Of a stretch of DNA of 64,000 nt, positions 43,723 to 51,879 are shown piece by piece. Source of the stretch: Sphingomonadales bacterium (lineage in GTDB: Bacteria > Pseudomonadota > Alphaproteobacteria > Sphingomonadales > Sphingomonadaceae); contig SEFZ01000007.1 of the NCBI GenBank assembly GCA_004173185.1, forward strand, positions 62,001-126,000. The letters are read 5' to 3'. Position 1 is the first letter of the stretch; each line of letters opens with the position of its first letter. The translations under genes were made by a program, and so were the position numbers. The notes under the pieces were generated by a model that was not told the origin of the DNA, searched no databases, and saw only the letters and a list, made by a program, of their open reading frames with translations.

Positions 43723-45216
43723 TTACCCGAAGGCGCGGCGGATCAGATCGTCGGTCGAGGCGTCGAAATCCATGCCGCCCTGATCGGCCGCCTTGGCCAT
43801 CTGCTTGCCGAGCTCGACGCCGAACTGGTCGAACGGATTGATGCCGAGCAGTACGGCATTCACGAAGGTGCGCTGTTCGTAGAAAGCAAGCAGCGCGCCC
43901 AGCGTGCGCGGATCGAGGCGATCGAGCAGCAGTGTCGAGCTGGGTCGGTCGCCGGGATAGGCGCGGGCGAGATCGTCTGAATGCTTGCCGGCCATCAATG
44001 CAGCGCCCTGCGCGAACATGTTGAGCAGGAGCTGGCGGTGGTGATCCTCGGCCAGCCCGTCGCCCGGCTCGATCACCCCGACGAATTCGACGGGAACGAG
44101 ATGCGTGCCCTGATGGAGCAGCTGGAACACCGCATGCTGCGCGTCGGTGCCGACGCCGCCCCAAGTGATCGGCGAGGTTGGATAGGTCACTGGTTCGCCC
44201 TCGGCGGTGACGCGCTTGCCGTTCGATTCCATCTCGAGCTGCTGGAGGTAGCTCGGCAGCAGCCGCAGCCGCTCGTCATAGGCGAAGACACCGCGCGTCT
44301 CGCAGCCGCGCGCCTGGGTGTAATACAGGTCCGCGAACGCCGCGAGCACGGGCGCGTTCTGCGCCAGCGGGGTCAGGCGGAAATGGCGGTCCATCTCGCC
44401 CGCGCCTTCCAATAGTTCCTCAAACGCATCCCAGCCGAGCGCCAGCGCCGCGGGGAAGCCGATCGATGACCAGAGCGAGTAACGCCCGCCGACGCTTTCG
44501 GAGAAAGGCAGAATGCGGGTTTCGTCCACGCCCCATTCGATCGCCTTGTCCGGCGCGGCAGTGAGCGCGATCACCTGGCCATAGGGATCTTCGACGCCAT
44601 TTTCGCGCATCCACATCAGCGCGCTTTCGGCGTTGAGCATGGTCTCGGTGGTGGTGAAGGTTTTGGAGGCGATGGCGATGAGCGTGGTGTGCGGGTCGAA
44701 GCGATCCATCGCTTCCTCGATCGCGATGCCATCCACGTTCGAGACGATGGCGACCTCATAGCGATCCGAATCGCGGCCGAGCGCATCGACCAACAGATCG
44801 GGGCCCAGCGCCGAACCGCCAATGCCGATATGGAGAATGCTTCGCACCGGCCCGAAAGCTTCGGCCTCGATCGCGTCAATCACTGCGCGCATCCGGACCT
44901 GATAGGCGCGGGCGAGCGCGACGCTCTCCGGTGCGCCTTCGCCGCGCTCTGCGCTATGCTCGGCTGCGCGGCCTTCGGTAACGTTGATCGCCTCGCCAGC
45001 GAACAACGCGTCACGCTTGGCGGCGAGGCCCATCGAGTCGGCGAGCGCGGCGAAGGCCGAAAGCGCCTCCTCCGTCAGATGCGTTTTCGACCAGTCGAAA
45101 TGGATCCCCGCCACATCCGCCGAGAGCGTGGCGACGCGATTACCGTCTTGCCTGAACAGCTCAGGAAGCGGCGCGGAGGCCAGTGCGGTAACTGCGGACC
45201 AATCGGGCAAGGCCAT
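43723..45216 (-). CDS. pgi: Glucose-6-phosphate isomerase
   Basis: Interconverts glucose-6-phosphate and fructose-6-phosphate. It has 497 residues. I chose the ATG at 45216 (MALPDWSAV), six bases after AGGAG. Two in-frame ATGs lie slightly upstream. Motifs are ILHIGIGGSALGPDLLVDAL, SKTFTTTETMLNA, the glucose-phosphate isomerase signature GGRYSLWSSIGFPAALALG, and the second signature GINPFDQFGVELGKQMA. The catalytic Glu/His region is WGGVGTDAQHAVFQLLHQG. It is divergent from lepB. Confidence 0.96.
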   Translation of the reverse strand: MALPDWSAVTALASAPLPELFRQDGNRVATLSADVAGIHFDWSKTHLTEEALSAFAALADSMGLAAKRDALFAGEAINVTEGRAAEHSAERGEGAPESVALARAYQVRMRAVIDAIEAEAFGPVRSILHIGIGGSALGPDLLVDALGRDSDRYEVAIVSNVDGIAIEEAMDRFDPHTTLIAIASKTFTTTETMLNAESALMWMRENGVEDPYGQVIALTAAPDKAIEWGVDETRILPFSESVGGRYSLWSSIGFPAALALGWDAFEELLEGAGEMDRHFRLTPLAQNAPVLAAFADLYYTQARGCETRGVFAYDERLRLLPSYLQQLEMESNGKRVTAEGEPVTYPTSPITWGGVGTDAQHAVFQLLHQGTHLVPVEFVGVIEPGDGLAEDHHRQLLLNMFAQGAALMAGKHSDDLARAYPGDRPSSTLLLDRLDPRTLGALLAFYEQRTFVNAVLLGINPFDQFGVELGKQMAKAADQGGMDFDASTDDLIRRAFG

Positions 45217-45317
45217 GTTCATCTCCTGTATTCCACGCACCTATCGTCCCAAACCTGCGCCTGCCAGCGGGATTCACCCGCTTGACCTGATCGCCCCGTC
45301 CAAGCAGAGCAAACCCC

Positions 45318-46172
45318 ATGGAAACCACGCCCTCCGACGAAGCCGCTGCCACCGGCCAGGAAACGCAAGCTCCCGCCGCCGCAATTGCCGCCGATCCCAA
45401 GTCGGAATGGCGCGATCTGGGGCTTTTTCTGGTCAAGCTGGCCGCGATCGTCTTCTTCGTGCGCAGCTTCATCTTCTCGCCTTTCGTCATCCCCAGCGAA
45501 TCGATGATGCCGCGCCTGCTGATCGGCGATTATCTGTTCATCACGAAATGGAATTACGGCTATTCGCGGCATTCGCTGCCGTGGAGCCTGCCGCTGATCC
45601 CGGGCCGCCTGTTTGCTGGCACGCCGGATCGTGGCGACGTGGTGGTGTTCAAGGCGCCGCCGACCGACAATACCGATTGGATCAAGCGCGTCATCGGCCT
45701 GCCGGGCGATACCGTGCAGATGGTTAGCGGTCAGCTGGTGGTGAACGGCAAGGCGATCCCGAAGCAGAAGATCGCGGACTTCACGCTGCCGATCACGCCC
45801 AATTTCACCAAGTGTCAGATCCAGTTCCAGACCGTCGACGCCAGCGGCCCGGTGTGCCGCATCCCGCGCTTCCGCGAGACGCTGGATAACGGCAAGACCT
45901 ATGACGTGCTCGATCAGGGTCTCAAGCCGCAGGACGACACCCAGATCTTCACCGTGCCGGCCGACCATGTCTTCCTGATGGGCGACAATCGCGACAATTC
46001 GACCGACAGCCGCTTCAGTCATGTCGAGGGTGGGATCGAGTTCGTCCCGCTGATCAATCTGGAGGGCAAGGCCGTGGTCAGCTTCTGGTCGACCGATGGC
46101 AGCGCCAATTGGTTCCTGCCCTGGACCTGGTTCACCGCAGCGCGGTGGAGCCGCATCGGGGAAGGCTTTTGA
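45318..46172 (+). CDS. lepB: Signal peptidase I
   Basis: A membrane-bound serine protease that cleaves signal peptides at the periplasmic face. It has 284 residues, with one N-terminal transmembrane helix (LGLFLVKLAAIVFFVRSFIF, about 34-53). The catalytic Ser is in VIPSESMMPRLLIGD (S62 by my count). The Lys general base is in TDWIKRVIGLPGD (K123), and box E is VFLMGDNRDNSTDSR. It is the first gene of lepB-rnc-era-nitrilase homologue; rnc overlaps its stop. Confidence 0.97.
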   Translation: METTPSDEAAATGQETQAPAAAIAADPKSEWRDLGLFLVKLAAIVFFVRSFIFSPFVIPSESMMPRLLIGDYLFITKWNYGYSRHSLPWSLPLIPGRLFAGTPDRGDVVVFKAPPTDNTDWIKRVIGLPGDTVQMVSGQLVVNGKAIPKQKIADFTLPITPNFTKCQIQFQTVDASGPVCRIPRFRETLDNGKTYDVLDQGLKPQDDTQIFTVPADHVFLMGDNRDNSTDSRFSHVEGGIEFVPLINLEGKAVVSFWSTDGSANWFLPWTWFTAARWSRIGEGF

Positions 46173-46837
46173 GCCCCGATCTTGGGGGGTGGATCAAAAA
46201 GACTTTCGGCGAAAAGCCAGTTGATTTGGCCGCGTTCGAACGGGCGCTGACGCATGGCAGCCAGGCCGCAGCGAATTATGAGCGGCTGGAGTTTCTGGGC
46301 GACCGCGTTTTGGGCCTCGTCATCGCCGAATGGCTCTATGAGCGCTTTTCGGGTGAAGCCGAAGGCCAGCTTTCGCGGCGGCTCAACGCGCTGGTGACCG
46401 GTGCGATGTGCGCCGGCGTGGCGCGCGAAGTCGGCGTGGTGCCCTATCTCAAGCTCGGCAAACAGGCCCGCGACGATGGCGCGGCGGACAGCGACAATGT
46501 CCTCGGCGACGTGATGGAGGCGCTGATCGGCGCGCTCTATCTGCAATCGGGCATACCGGCCGTGCGCGCCTTCATCCGCAAGGCGTGGGAAAGCCGCATC
46601 GAAGAACATGCCCATGCGCCGCAGCATCCCAAATCCGCGCTGCAGGAATGGGCTGCGGCGAATAATCGCAAGCCGCCCGAATATGAGATTACCGATCGTT
46701 CGGGGCCAAACCATGCGCCGAAATTCGTCGTGACGGTGCGCATCCCCAAGCTGGCCGACGCCAGTGCCGAGGGGACGAGCAAGGGCGCGGCGGAAACGGC
46801 TGCGGCGGCGGTTTTGTTAGAGAAGTTGAAGAAGTGA
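46169..46837 (+). CDS. rnc: Ribonuclease III
   Basis: A double-strand-specific endoribonuclease for rRNA precursors and regulatory RNAs. I assign the start to TTG at 46169, which overlaps the lepB stop as TTGA and gives 222 residues. Upstream in-frame ATG codons would add about 20 residues that only mirror lepB. The signature ERLEFLGDRVLG (38-49) and the second acidic site VLGDVMEALIGALYL are intact. The C-terminal dsRBD spans about 150-222 (PKSALQEWAAANNRKPPEYE, FVVTVRIP, GTSKGAAETAAA). The order lepB-rnc-era is standard. Confidence 0.96.
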   Translation: MSPDLGGWIKKTFGEKPVDLAAFERALTHGSQAAANYERLEFLGDRVLGLVIAEWLYERFSGEAEGQLSRRLNALVTGAMCAGVAREVGVVPYLKLGKQARDDGAADSDNVLGDVMEALIGALYLQSGIPAVRAFIRKAWESRIEEHAHAPQHPKSALQEWAAANNRKPPEYEITDRSGPNHAPKFVVTVRIPKLADASAEGTSKGAAETAAAAVLLEKLKK

Positions 46838-46844
46838 TGCGTAC

Positions 46845-47048
46845 GCGACGCCGCGACGCTGCGACGAGAATTAAGGCCGTTTCACGCGGAGACGCTGAGA
46901 CGCGAAGGCTGTCTCGCGTCGCGCCAGCGGCGCATTCCATCATTGGCGTGAGAGATAACAGCGCTTCGCGCGGGCTATTTTCTTCTCCGCGTCTCAGCGC
47001 CTCCGCGCGAACCGACTTTCTGCTTCGTTGCGTCGCCGCGTCGCCGCG
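46845..47048. repeat. Long imperfect inverted repeat between rnc and era
   Basis: The core arms 46881-46904 and 46988-47011 match as reverse complements at 22 of 24 positions (TTCACGCGGAGACGCTGAG against CTCAGCGCCTCCGCGCGAA). The outer GC-rich arms, 46845-46868 and about 47023-47048, are also roughly complementary. No gene fits in the stretch. It looks like a mobile, palindromic intergenic element within the operon. Confidence 0.65.
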
Positions 47049-47072
47049 TGAGCCAATCTTCAGGAACCAAAA

Positions 47073-47966
47073 ATGACCCAGCATTGCGGCGTAGTCGCCA
47101 TTGTCGGCGCCCCGAATGCGGGCAAATCCACCCTCGTAAACGCGCTGGTCGGCCAGAAGGTCGCGATCGTCAGCCCCAAGGCGCAGACGACGCGCGCCAA
47201 GCTGCTCGGCATTGCGATCGAAGGCGAGGCGCAGCTCCTGCTGGTTGATACGCCCGGCATCTTCACGCCCGAGCGCCGGCTGGACCGCGCGATGGTCGCT
47301 GCCGCCTGGGAAGGTGCCGAGGGCGCGGATCTGATCGCGCTGGTGGTGGACGGCAAGGGCGGGATCGGATCGAAGGTCACCCAGATCATCGAGAGCCTGG
47401 CCGGCCGCAAGGAACGCAAGATCCTGATCCTCAACAAGGTCGATATCGCCGATAAGCCCCGGCTGCTGGGGCACACAGCCAAGCTCAACGAGATGATGAC
47501 GTTCGACGAAATCTACTTCGTCAGCGCGCAGACCGGCGACGGCGTACCTGAACTCAAGGCCGCGCTCTCCGCCGCGATGCCCGAAAGCGCATGGCATTTC
47601 CCCGAGGATCAGGTGAGCGACGCGACCGAGCGGATGATCGCCGCCGAAGTGACGCGCGAGCAGATCTATCTCCAGCTCCATGCCGAGCTGCCGTATGCGA
47701 GCGCGGTCGAGACCGAGAAATATATCGAGCGCAAGGACGGTTCGGTCGAGATCCACCAGCAGATCATGGTCGAGCGGCCCACCCAGCGCGCGATCGTATT
47801 GGGCAAGGGCGGCACGCGCCTGAAAGAGATCGGCAGCCGCGCGCGCGCCGAGCTATCGAAGATCATGGGCGTACAGGTTCATCTCTATCTTCACGTGAAA
47901 GTAAGGCCGGAGTGGCAGGAAGACCGCTCGCTTTACCGTGAAATAGGGCTGGACTGGGTTGAATGA
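47073..47966 (+). CDS. era: GTPase Era
   Basis: A ribosome-assembly GTPase that binds the 3' end of 16S rRNA. It has 297 residues. G1 is VGAPNAGKST (11-20), G2 lies in the AQTTRAK region, G3 is DTPG (59-62) and G4 is NKVD (about 126-129). The C-terminal KH domain has RAIVLGKGGTRLKEIGSRAR. It lies 235 bases after rnc, separated by the palindromic element. Its stop overlaps the next start by ATGA. Confidence 0.97.
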   Translation: MTQHCGVVAIVGAPNAGKSTLVNALVGQKVAIVSPKAQTTRAKLLGIAIEGEAQLLLVDTPGIFTPERRLDRAMVAAAWEGAEGADLIALVVDGKGGIGSKVTQIIESLAGRKERKILILNKVDIADKPRLLGHTAKLNEMMTFDEIYFVSAQTGDGVPELKAALSAAMPESAWHFPEDQVSDATERMIAAEVTREQIYLQLHAELPYASAVETEKYIERKDGSVEIHQQIMVERPTQRAIVLGKGGTRLKEIGSRARAELSKIMGVQVHLYLHVKVRPEWQEDRSLYREIGLDWVE

Positions 47967-48946
47967 GCGAAAAGCTTAAAGTCGCAATCGTACAGGATAG
48001 CCCGGCGCCGCTCGCCGTGGCGCAGGGCATGGAAAAGGTCGTCGCCAAGACGCGCGAGGCCATCGAAATGGGCGCGCGCGTGATTGCGTTCGGCGAGGGC
48101 TTCCTTGGCGGCTATCCGGCCTGGCTCGATCACGTGCCCGCGGTTTCGCTCTGGGAGCATCCGGGCACCAAGGAGCTGCACGCTTTGCTCCTTTCGCAAG
48201 CCATTCGCGGCGATGATCCGCGCTTTGCCCAACTCCAATGGGCAGTCGATATTGCTGGTGTTGCGGTTTCGGTCGGCGGTTTCGAGCGCATCCGCAACAG
48301 CCTTTATTCCACGCAATTCCTGGTTCGGCCCAAGGCCAAGGTACTGCGCCATCGCAAGCTGATGCTGTCTTCGTCCGAGCGGCTGTTCCTCGGTTCGGGC
48401 GACGGATCGACGCTTGAGGTGCATGAAGCGCCTTGGGGTCGGCTCGGCCAGCTCGCATCGGACGAGCATTGGATGCCGCTCACCCGCGCCGCGATGCACC
48501 ATGCCGGCGAAGCGGTGCACGTCGCTGCCTGGCCAACGGTGCAGGACATCTCGATGCTGGCCTCGGCGCATTATGCCTATGAGGGGCGCACCTTCGTGCT
48601 TGCCGCGGGCACGGTGCAAACCAAGGACCAGATGATCGCGGGCTATGAAGCAGCAGGCGGCGATGGTTCGGCGCGCAAGCTGCTCGATCGGCTGCCCGAG
48701 GGCCAGTTGCAACATGGCCGCAGCGCGATCATCGCGCCCGATGGCGTGGTGCTTGCACAGGCTGGCGAAGGTGCGGAGATCCTGTTTGCGGAACTCGATC
48801 TGGGTGAAGTCCCACGCGGTCTGGCGACGCTGGATACCGATGGCCAGCACGCCCGGCCCGACGTGTTCGAGCTGCGGGTGGACCGGCGCACGCGCACGGG
48901 CATTGTCGATGTGTCGGACGACGACGAGGAGATCCGCGCCGCCTGA
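47963..48946 (+). CDS. Nitrilase-superfamily protein lacking the catalytic cysteine
   Basis: A 327-residue homologue of branch-1 nitrilases (nitrile to acid plus ammonia). Two members of the Glu-Lys-Cys triad are in place: E45 in FGEGFLGGYPAW and K132 in RHRKLMLSSSERLF. In the nucleophile segment, where nitrilases read GxLxCWEHxMPL, this protein reads GQLASDEHWMPL, so the cysteine position is S166 and the following Trp is Asp. The surrounding EH-MPL and AAMHHAGEAVHVAAWP are well conserved, so alignment is secure. It may be a pseudo-enzyme, a serine variant or a different amidase-like activity. It is co-translated with era through ATGA. Confidence 0.85.
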   Translation: MSEKLKVAIVQDSPAPLAVAQGMEKVVAKTREAIEMGARVIAFGEGFLGGYPAWLDHVPAVSLWEHPGTKELHALLLSQAIRGDDPRFAQLQWAVDIAGVAVSVGGFERIRNSLYSTQFLVRPKAKVLRHRKLMLSSSERLFLGSGDGSTLEVHEAPWGRLGQLASDEHWMPLTRAAMHHAGEAVHVAAWPTVQDISMLASAHYAYEGRTFVLAAGTVQTKDQMIAGYEAAGGDGSARKLLDRLPEGQLQHGRSAIIAPDGVVLAQAGEGAEILFAELDLGEVPRGLATLDTDGQHARPDVFELRVDRRTRTGIVDVSDDDEEIRAA

Positions 48947-48960
48947 CCATTCCCCTATTT

Positions 48961-49671
48961 TCAGCGAGGGGCGTTATTCAGCATCTCCTCGACCCAATGC
49001 GGCACCAAAGTTCCCGCCGGGCCTAGCCGGCTCTCCGCGAACCATGCACTGCCCTCAGACGGGTCGAGATTGAGCTCCAGCGTCTGGGCACTATGGTATT
49101 TCGCGGTCTGAACAAAGCCCGCAGCAGGATAGACTGCGCCCGAAGTCCCGATCGAGACGAACAGGTCAGCATCGGCAATCGCTCGTTCGATCCGTTCCAT
49201 TTCGTAAGGCATCTCGCCGAAGAACACGATGTCGGGGCGCAGCGCAGGCTCGCCGCAATCGGGGCATTCGGTTTCGGGCGGGAGCGAATCCTCCCAGCCG
49301 TGGCGGATCCCGCACAGCGCACAGAGCGCCGATTTCAGCTCGCCATGCATATGGATCAGCCGCTTCGCGCCGCCGCGCTCATGCAGATCATCGACATTCT
49401 GGGTGACGAGCAGCAATTCGCCCGGCCATTCCGCGTCGAGCCGTGCCAGCGCCAGATGCGCTGCGTTCGGCACGACGCTCGCCAGTTTCTCGCGGCGCTC
49501 GTCATAGAAGCGGTGGACCAGCTCGGGGTTCCGGAACAGCGCCTGTGGCGTGCAGACATCCTCCACGCGTTGCCCCTCCCATAGCCCGCCCGGCCCGCGA
49601 AACGTGGCGATGCCGCTTTCGGCGGAGAGCCCCGCGCCAGTGAGGATGACGATGTTTTGGATGTCGCGCAT
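48961..49671 (-). CDS. cobB: NAD-dependent protein deacylase (sirtuin, CobB class)
   Basis: A 236-residue class III sirtuin removing acyl groups from lysines using NAD+. The NAD pocket is ILTGAGLSAESGIATFRG (about 9-26), QNVDDLHERGG (about 94-104) precedes the catalytic His in IHMHGEL, and the zinc site is CALCG and CPDCG. The sequence GIATFRG-GGLWEG and the Tyr/Arg region YDERREKLA resemble Sirt5-like CobB with desuccinylase activity (family knowledge). It is convergent with the nitrilase homologue and divergent from the next small gene. Confidence 0.94.
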   Translation of the reverse strand: MRDIQNIVILTGAGLSAESGIATFRGPGGLWEGQRVEDVCTPQALFRNPELVHRFYDERREKLASVVPNAAHLALARLDAEWPGELLLVTQNVDDLHERGGAKRLIHMHGELKSALCALCGIRHGWEDSLPPETECPDCGEPALRPDIVFFGEMPYEMERIERAIADADLFVSIGTSGAVYPAAGFVQTAKYHSAQTLELNLDPSEGSAWFAESRLGPAGTLVPHWVEEMLNNAPR

Positions 49672-49728
49672 GGCGACACTCTATCGCCTGCCATGCGCTC
49701 GCCGCAAATGCGGTTCTAATTCTGCACC

Positions 49729-50067
49729 ATGCTCACGGTCTTGCTCTTCGCGATGCTTGCCCAGGACCGTCCGGTGCTTCCCGCGCCCGATGACGATGCC
49801 ATGCACATCGTGCCGCGCGAGAAATGTGAGCCGCGCGACGGCGAGATCACCGTCTGTGGCATCAACGATACGGCGCGCTTCCGCCTCCAGCCGACAAACG
49901 ATGCGCGCTGGAAAGAGGCGCCGTTGCGTCCCGATTTCAAGCTGCCCGGCGGCGCGACCGGCACCATTCGTGCCGAGCAGCGCGGACTGCCCGGGGCAAG
50001 CGCGCCCGCTGCCTTTGTCACGATCAAGATTCCGTTCGGCGGCAAGAAGAAGCCCGACGACAAATAA
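49729..50067 (+). CDS. Small probable exported protein of unknown function
   Basis: A 112-residue product. A short hydrophobic start, MLTVLLFAMLAQDRPVLPAP, may act as a signal peptide. The body has HIVPREKCEPRDGEITVCGI with a likely C-C disulphide and ends with a lysine-rich FGGKKKPDDK. The KCEPRDGEITVCG pattern recurs in sphingomonad periplasmic proteins of 90-130 residues. I know no function. It is read towards dapB with a 41-base gap and could be co-transcribed. Confidence 0.65.
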   Translation: MLTVLLFAMLAQDRPVLPAPDDDAMHIVPREKCEPRDGEITVCGINDTARFRLQPTNDARWKEAPLRPDFKLPGGATGTIRAEQRGLPGASAPAAFVTIKIPFGGKKKPDDK

Positions 50068-50108
50068 CCCTGTCGCGGCGCGCTGCGACCTGTGCCACAG
50101 GGACGGGC

Positions 50109-50867
50109 ATGACGAGCATTGGCATTTACGGCAGCCTCGGCCGGATGGGGCAGGCGATCATCGACGTAGCGCCGGGGCTCGGCGCATCGATCGCGGGCGG
50201 CGCGGATGCGCAGGACGATCCCGCGATCATCGCCGCCAGGGCGGATGTATTGGTCGATTTCTCGGCGGCGAGCGCGCTTGAGGCGCATCTCGCTGCAGCC
50301 CGCGCCGCGCGCACGCCGATCATGATCGGCACCACCGGGCTCAACCAGCGCCAGCATGAGCTGATCGATGCGGCGGCAACCGAAATCGCGGTGCTTCAGA
50401 CCGGCAACACATCGATGGGCGTGGGGCTGCTTGCCCGGCTGGTGCGCGAAGCGGCTGCGCGGCTAGGGAGCGAATGGGACATTGAGATTGTCGAGATGCA
50501 CCATCGCCACAAGGCCGATGCCCCATCGGGCACCGCTCTGATGCTCGGCAAGGCGGCGGCCGAGGGCATGGGCACGACGCTGGGCGAAGCGCAGGTGACC
50601 GATCGCGCCGGGCTTACGGGCGCGCGCTGCGGCGGGACGATCGGCATGGCGAGCCTGCGCGGTGGATCGGTGGTCGGCGATCACAGCGTGGTCTTTGCGA
50701 CGGCCGGCGAACGCATCGAGCTGATCCACCGTGCGGACGATCGCGCGATCTTCGCGCGCGGCGCGGTTCAGGCCGCGCTGTGGCTCGCAGGGCGCAGGCC
50801 CGGGCGCTACACTATGGATTCAGTTCTTGGGGACTCAGTCCTTGGGGACTCGGTACGCGGCGGGTGA
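50109..50867 (+). CDS. dapB: 4-hydroxy-tetrahydrodipicolinate reductase
   Basis: Reduces 4-hydroxy-tetrahydrodipicolinate in lysine and diaminopimelate synthesis. It has 252 residues. The dinucleotide loop is GIYGSLGRMGQAI (about 4-16), followed by DVLVDFSAASALEAH and MIGTTGLN. The substrate and catalytic region is EMHHRHKADAPSGTAL, with the His-Lys pair. The last dozen residues read [15 protein letters not shown], a tandem pentapeptide created by a 15-base DNA repeat that carries GANTC sites. The stop overlaps the nth start as GTGA. Confidence 0.96.
   Translation: MTSIGIYGSLGRMGQAIIDVAPGLGASIAGGADAQDDPAIIAARADVLVDFSAASALEAHLAAARAARTPIMIGTTGLNQRQHELIDAAATEIAVLQTGNTSMGVGLLARLVREAAARLGSEWDIEIVEMHHRHKADAPSGTALMLGKAAAEGMGTTLGEAQVTDRAGLTGARCGGTIGMASLRGGSVVGDHSVVFATAGERIELIHRADDRAIFARGAVQAALWLAGRRPGRYTMDSVLGDSVLGDSVRGG
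50817..50851. promoter_or_regulatory. 15-base tandem repeat carrying three GANTC sites
   Basis: GATTC at 50817, GACTC at 50832 and GACTC at 50847, exactly 15 bases apart. They form part of a near-perfect tandem repeat (CAGTTCTTGGGGACT then CAGTCCTTGGGGACT) at the very end of dapB, 13 bases before the nth start. These are CcrM target sequences; whether they regulate nth is not known. Confidence 0.6.
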
Positions 50868-51526
50868 AAAAGGGCGAGGTCGTCGAGTTTTTCGCGCGGC
50901 TGGCGGAGGAGAATCCGCATCCCGAAACCGAGCTCGAATATTCCAATCCCTATACGCTGCTGGTGGCAGTGGCGCTTTCGGCGCAATCAACCGATGTCGG
51001 CGTGAACAAGGCGACGCGGGCATTGTTCGCCACAGTCGATACCCCCGCCAAGATGGTCGCGCTGGGCGAGACGGAACTCAAGCAGCACATCAAGACGATC
51101 GGGCTGTTCAATACCAAGGCAAAGAACGTCATCGCTTTGTCCGAGGCGCTGGTCCGCGACCATCATGGCGAAGTGCCCGAGGACCGCGAGGCGCTGGAAA
51201 AACTGCCCGGGGTGGGGCGCAAGACCGCCAATGTCGTGCTCAACACCGCTTTCGGCCACGAGACCTTTGCTGTGGATACTCACATCTTCCGGGTCGGCAA
51301 CCGCACCAGGCTGGCGCCGGGCAAAACCGTGCTTGCGGTCGAAAAGAAGCTGGAAAAGGCCGTGCCCCAGCCCTTCCGCCTCCACGCGCATCACTGGCTG
51401 ATCCTGCACGGCCGCTACACCTGCAAGGCGCGCACACCCGAATGCTGGCGCTGCATCGTCGCCGATCTCTGCCCCTACAAGCCCAAGACCCCCGCGCCCA
51501 AAAAGGCTGCTACGCCCCAGCATTGA
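50864..51526 (+). CDS. nth: Endonuclease III
   Basis: A DNA glycosylase/AP lyase for oxidised pyrimidines. It has 220 residues from GTG at 50864, which overlaps the dapB stop. An in-frame upstream start would mirror the dapB tail. The helix-hairpin-helix is [14 protein letters not shown] with the catalytic lysine in GRKTA, and the catalytic Asp is in [12 protein letters not shown]. The 4Fe-4S ligands follow C-x6-C-x2-C-x5-C ([17 protein letters not shown]). A short Lys/Pro-rich tail follows. Confidence 0.96.
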   Translation: MKKGEVVEFFARLAEENPHPETELEYSNPYTLLVAVALSAQSTDVGVNKATRALFATVDTPAKMVALGETELKQHIKTIGLFNTKAKNVIALSEALVRDHHGEVPEDREALEKLPGVGRKTANVVLNTAFGHETFAVDTHIFRVGNRTRLAPGKTVLAVEKKLEKAVPQPFRLHAHHWLILHGRYTCKARTPECWRCIVADLCPYKPKTPAPKKAATPQH

Positions 51527-51570
51527 GGCACTGGCGCACGCTCCTCAGCTTTGCTAGGCGGCGTCTCCAC

Positions 51571-51647
51571 GCACCCGTAGCTCAGCTGGATAGAGTACTG
51601 CCCTCCGAAGGCAGGGGTCACAGGTTCGAATCCTGTCGGGTGCGCCA
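51571..51647 (+). tRNA. tRNA-Arg (anticodon CCG)
   Basis: Acceptor GCACCCG pairs with CGGGTGC. The D arm has AGCTCAGCTGGATAGAGT. The anticodon loop CTCCGAA gives CCG, decoding CGG. The T arm is AGGTTCGAATCCT, and CCA is encoded. Length 77 nt. The purine-catabolism operon begins 52 bases downstream. Confidence 0.97.
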
Positions 51648-51699
51648 GCTTTTCTCGAAATCGCATTGCATTCTCATGGCTTGCCGTGGAGCATGCGGC

Positions 51700-51879
51700 A
51701 TGCCTGACACCTCCACCCCTTCCGTCGATCCCGCCGCCGCCGATCTGGTGGCGGGGATGGCGCGCGTGATCGGGCTGGAGCTTCCCGATATTTGCCTGCC
51801 CGGCGTAATTGCGGGCGTCGAGGCGCTGCAGATGCATCTTGGCGTGCTGGACGCGGCCGAAGCGGAGGATCGGCGCTGA
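51700..51879 (+). CDS. hpxX: DUF4089 (AtzG/HpxX-like) small subunit
   Basis: A 59-residue acidic helical protein, [20 protein letters not shown] then [20 protein letters not shown]. The layout fits AtzG/HpxX, the small partner that binds the AtzE/HpxY amidase next to it (family knowledge: AtzG-AtzE form a heterotetramer in cyanuric-acid breakdown, and hpxX is adjacent to hpxY in Klebsiella). The ATG at 51700 follows GGAG by about eight bases. Its stop overlaps the amidase start. It is the first gene of the purine operon. Confidence 0.82.
   Translation: MPDTSTPSVDPAAADLVAGMARVIGLELPDICLPGVIAGVEALQMHLGVLDAAEAEDRR

Noticed and set aside
50780..50863. Longer N-terminus for nth
   Set aside because: The extra residues mirror the tandem repeat of dapB. 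The GTG overlapping the dapB stop gives the normal protein.
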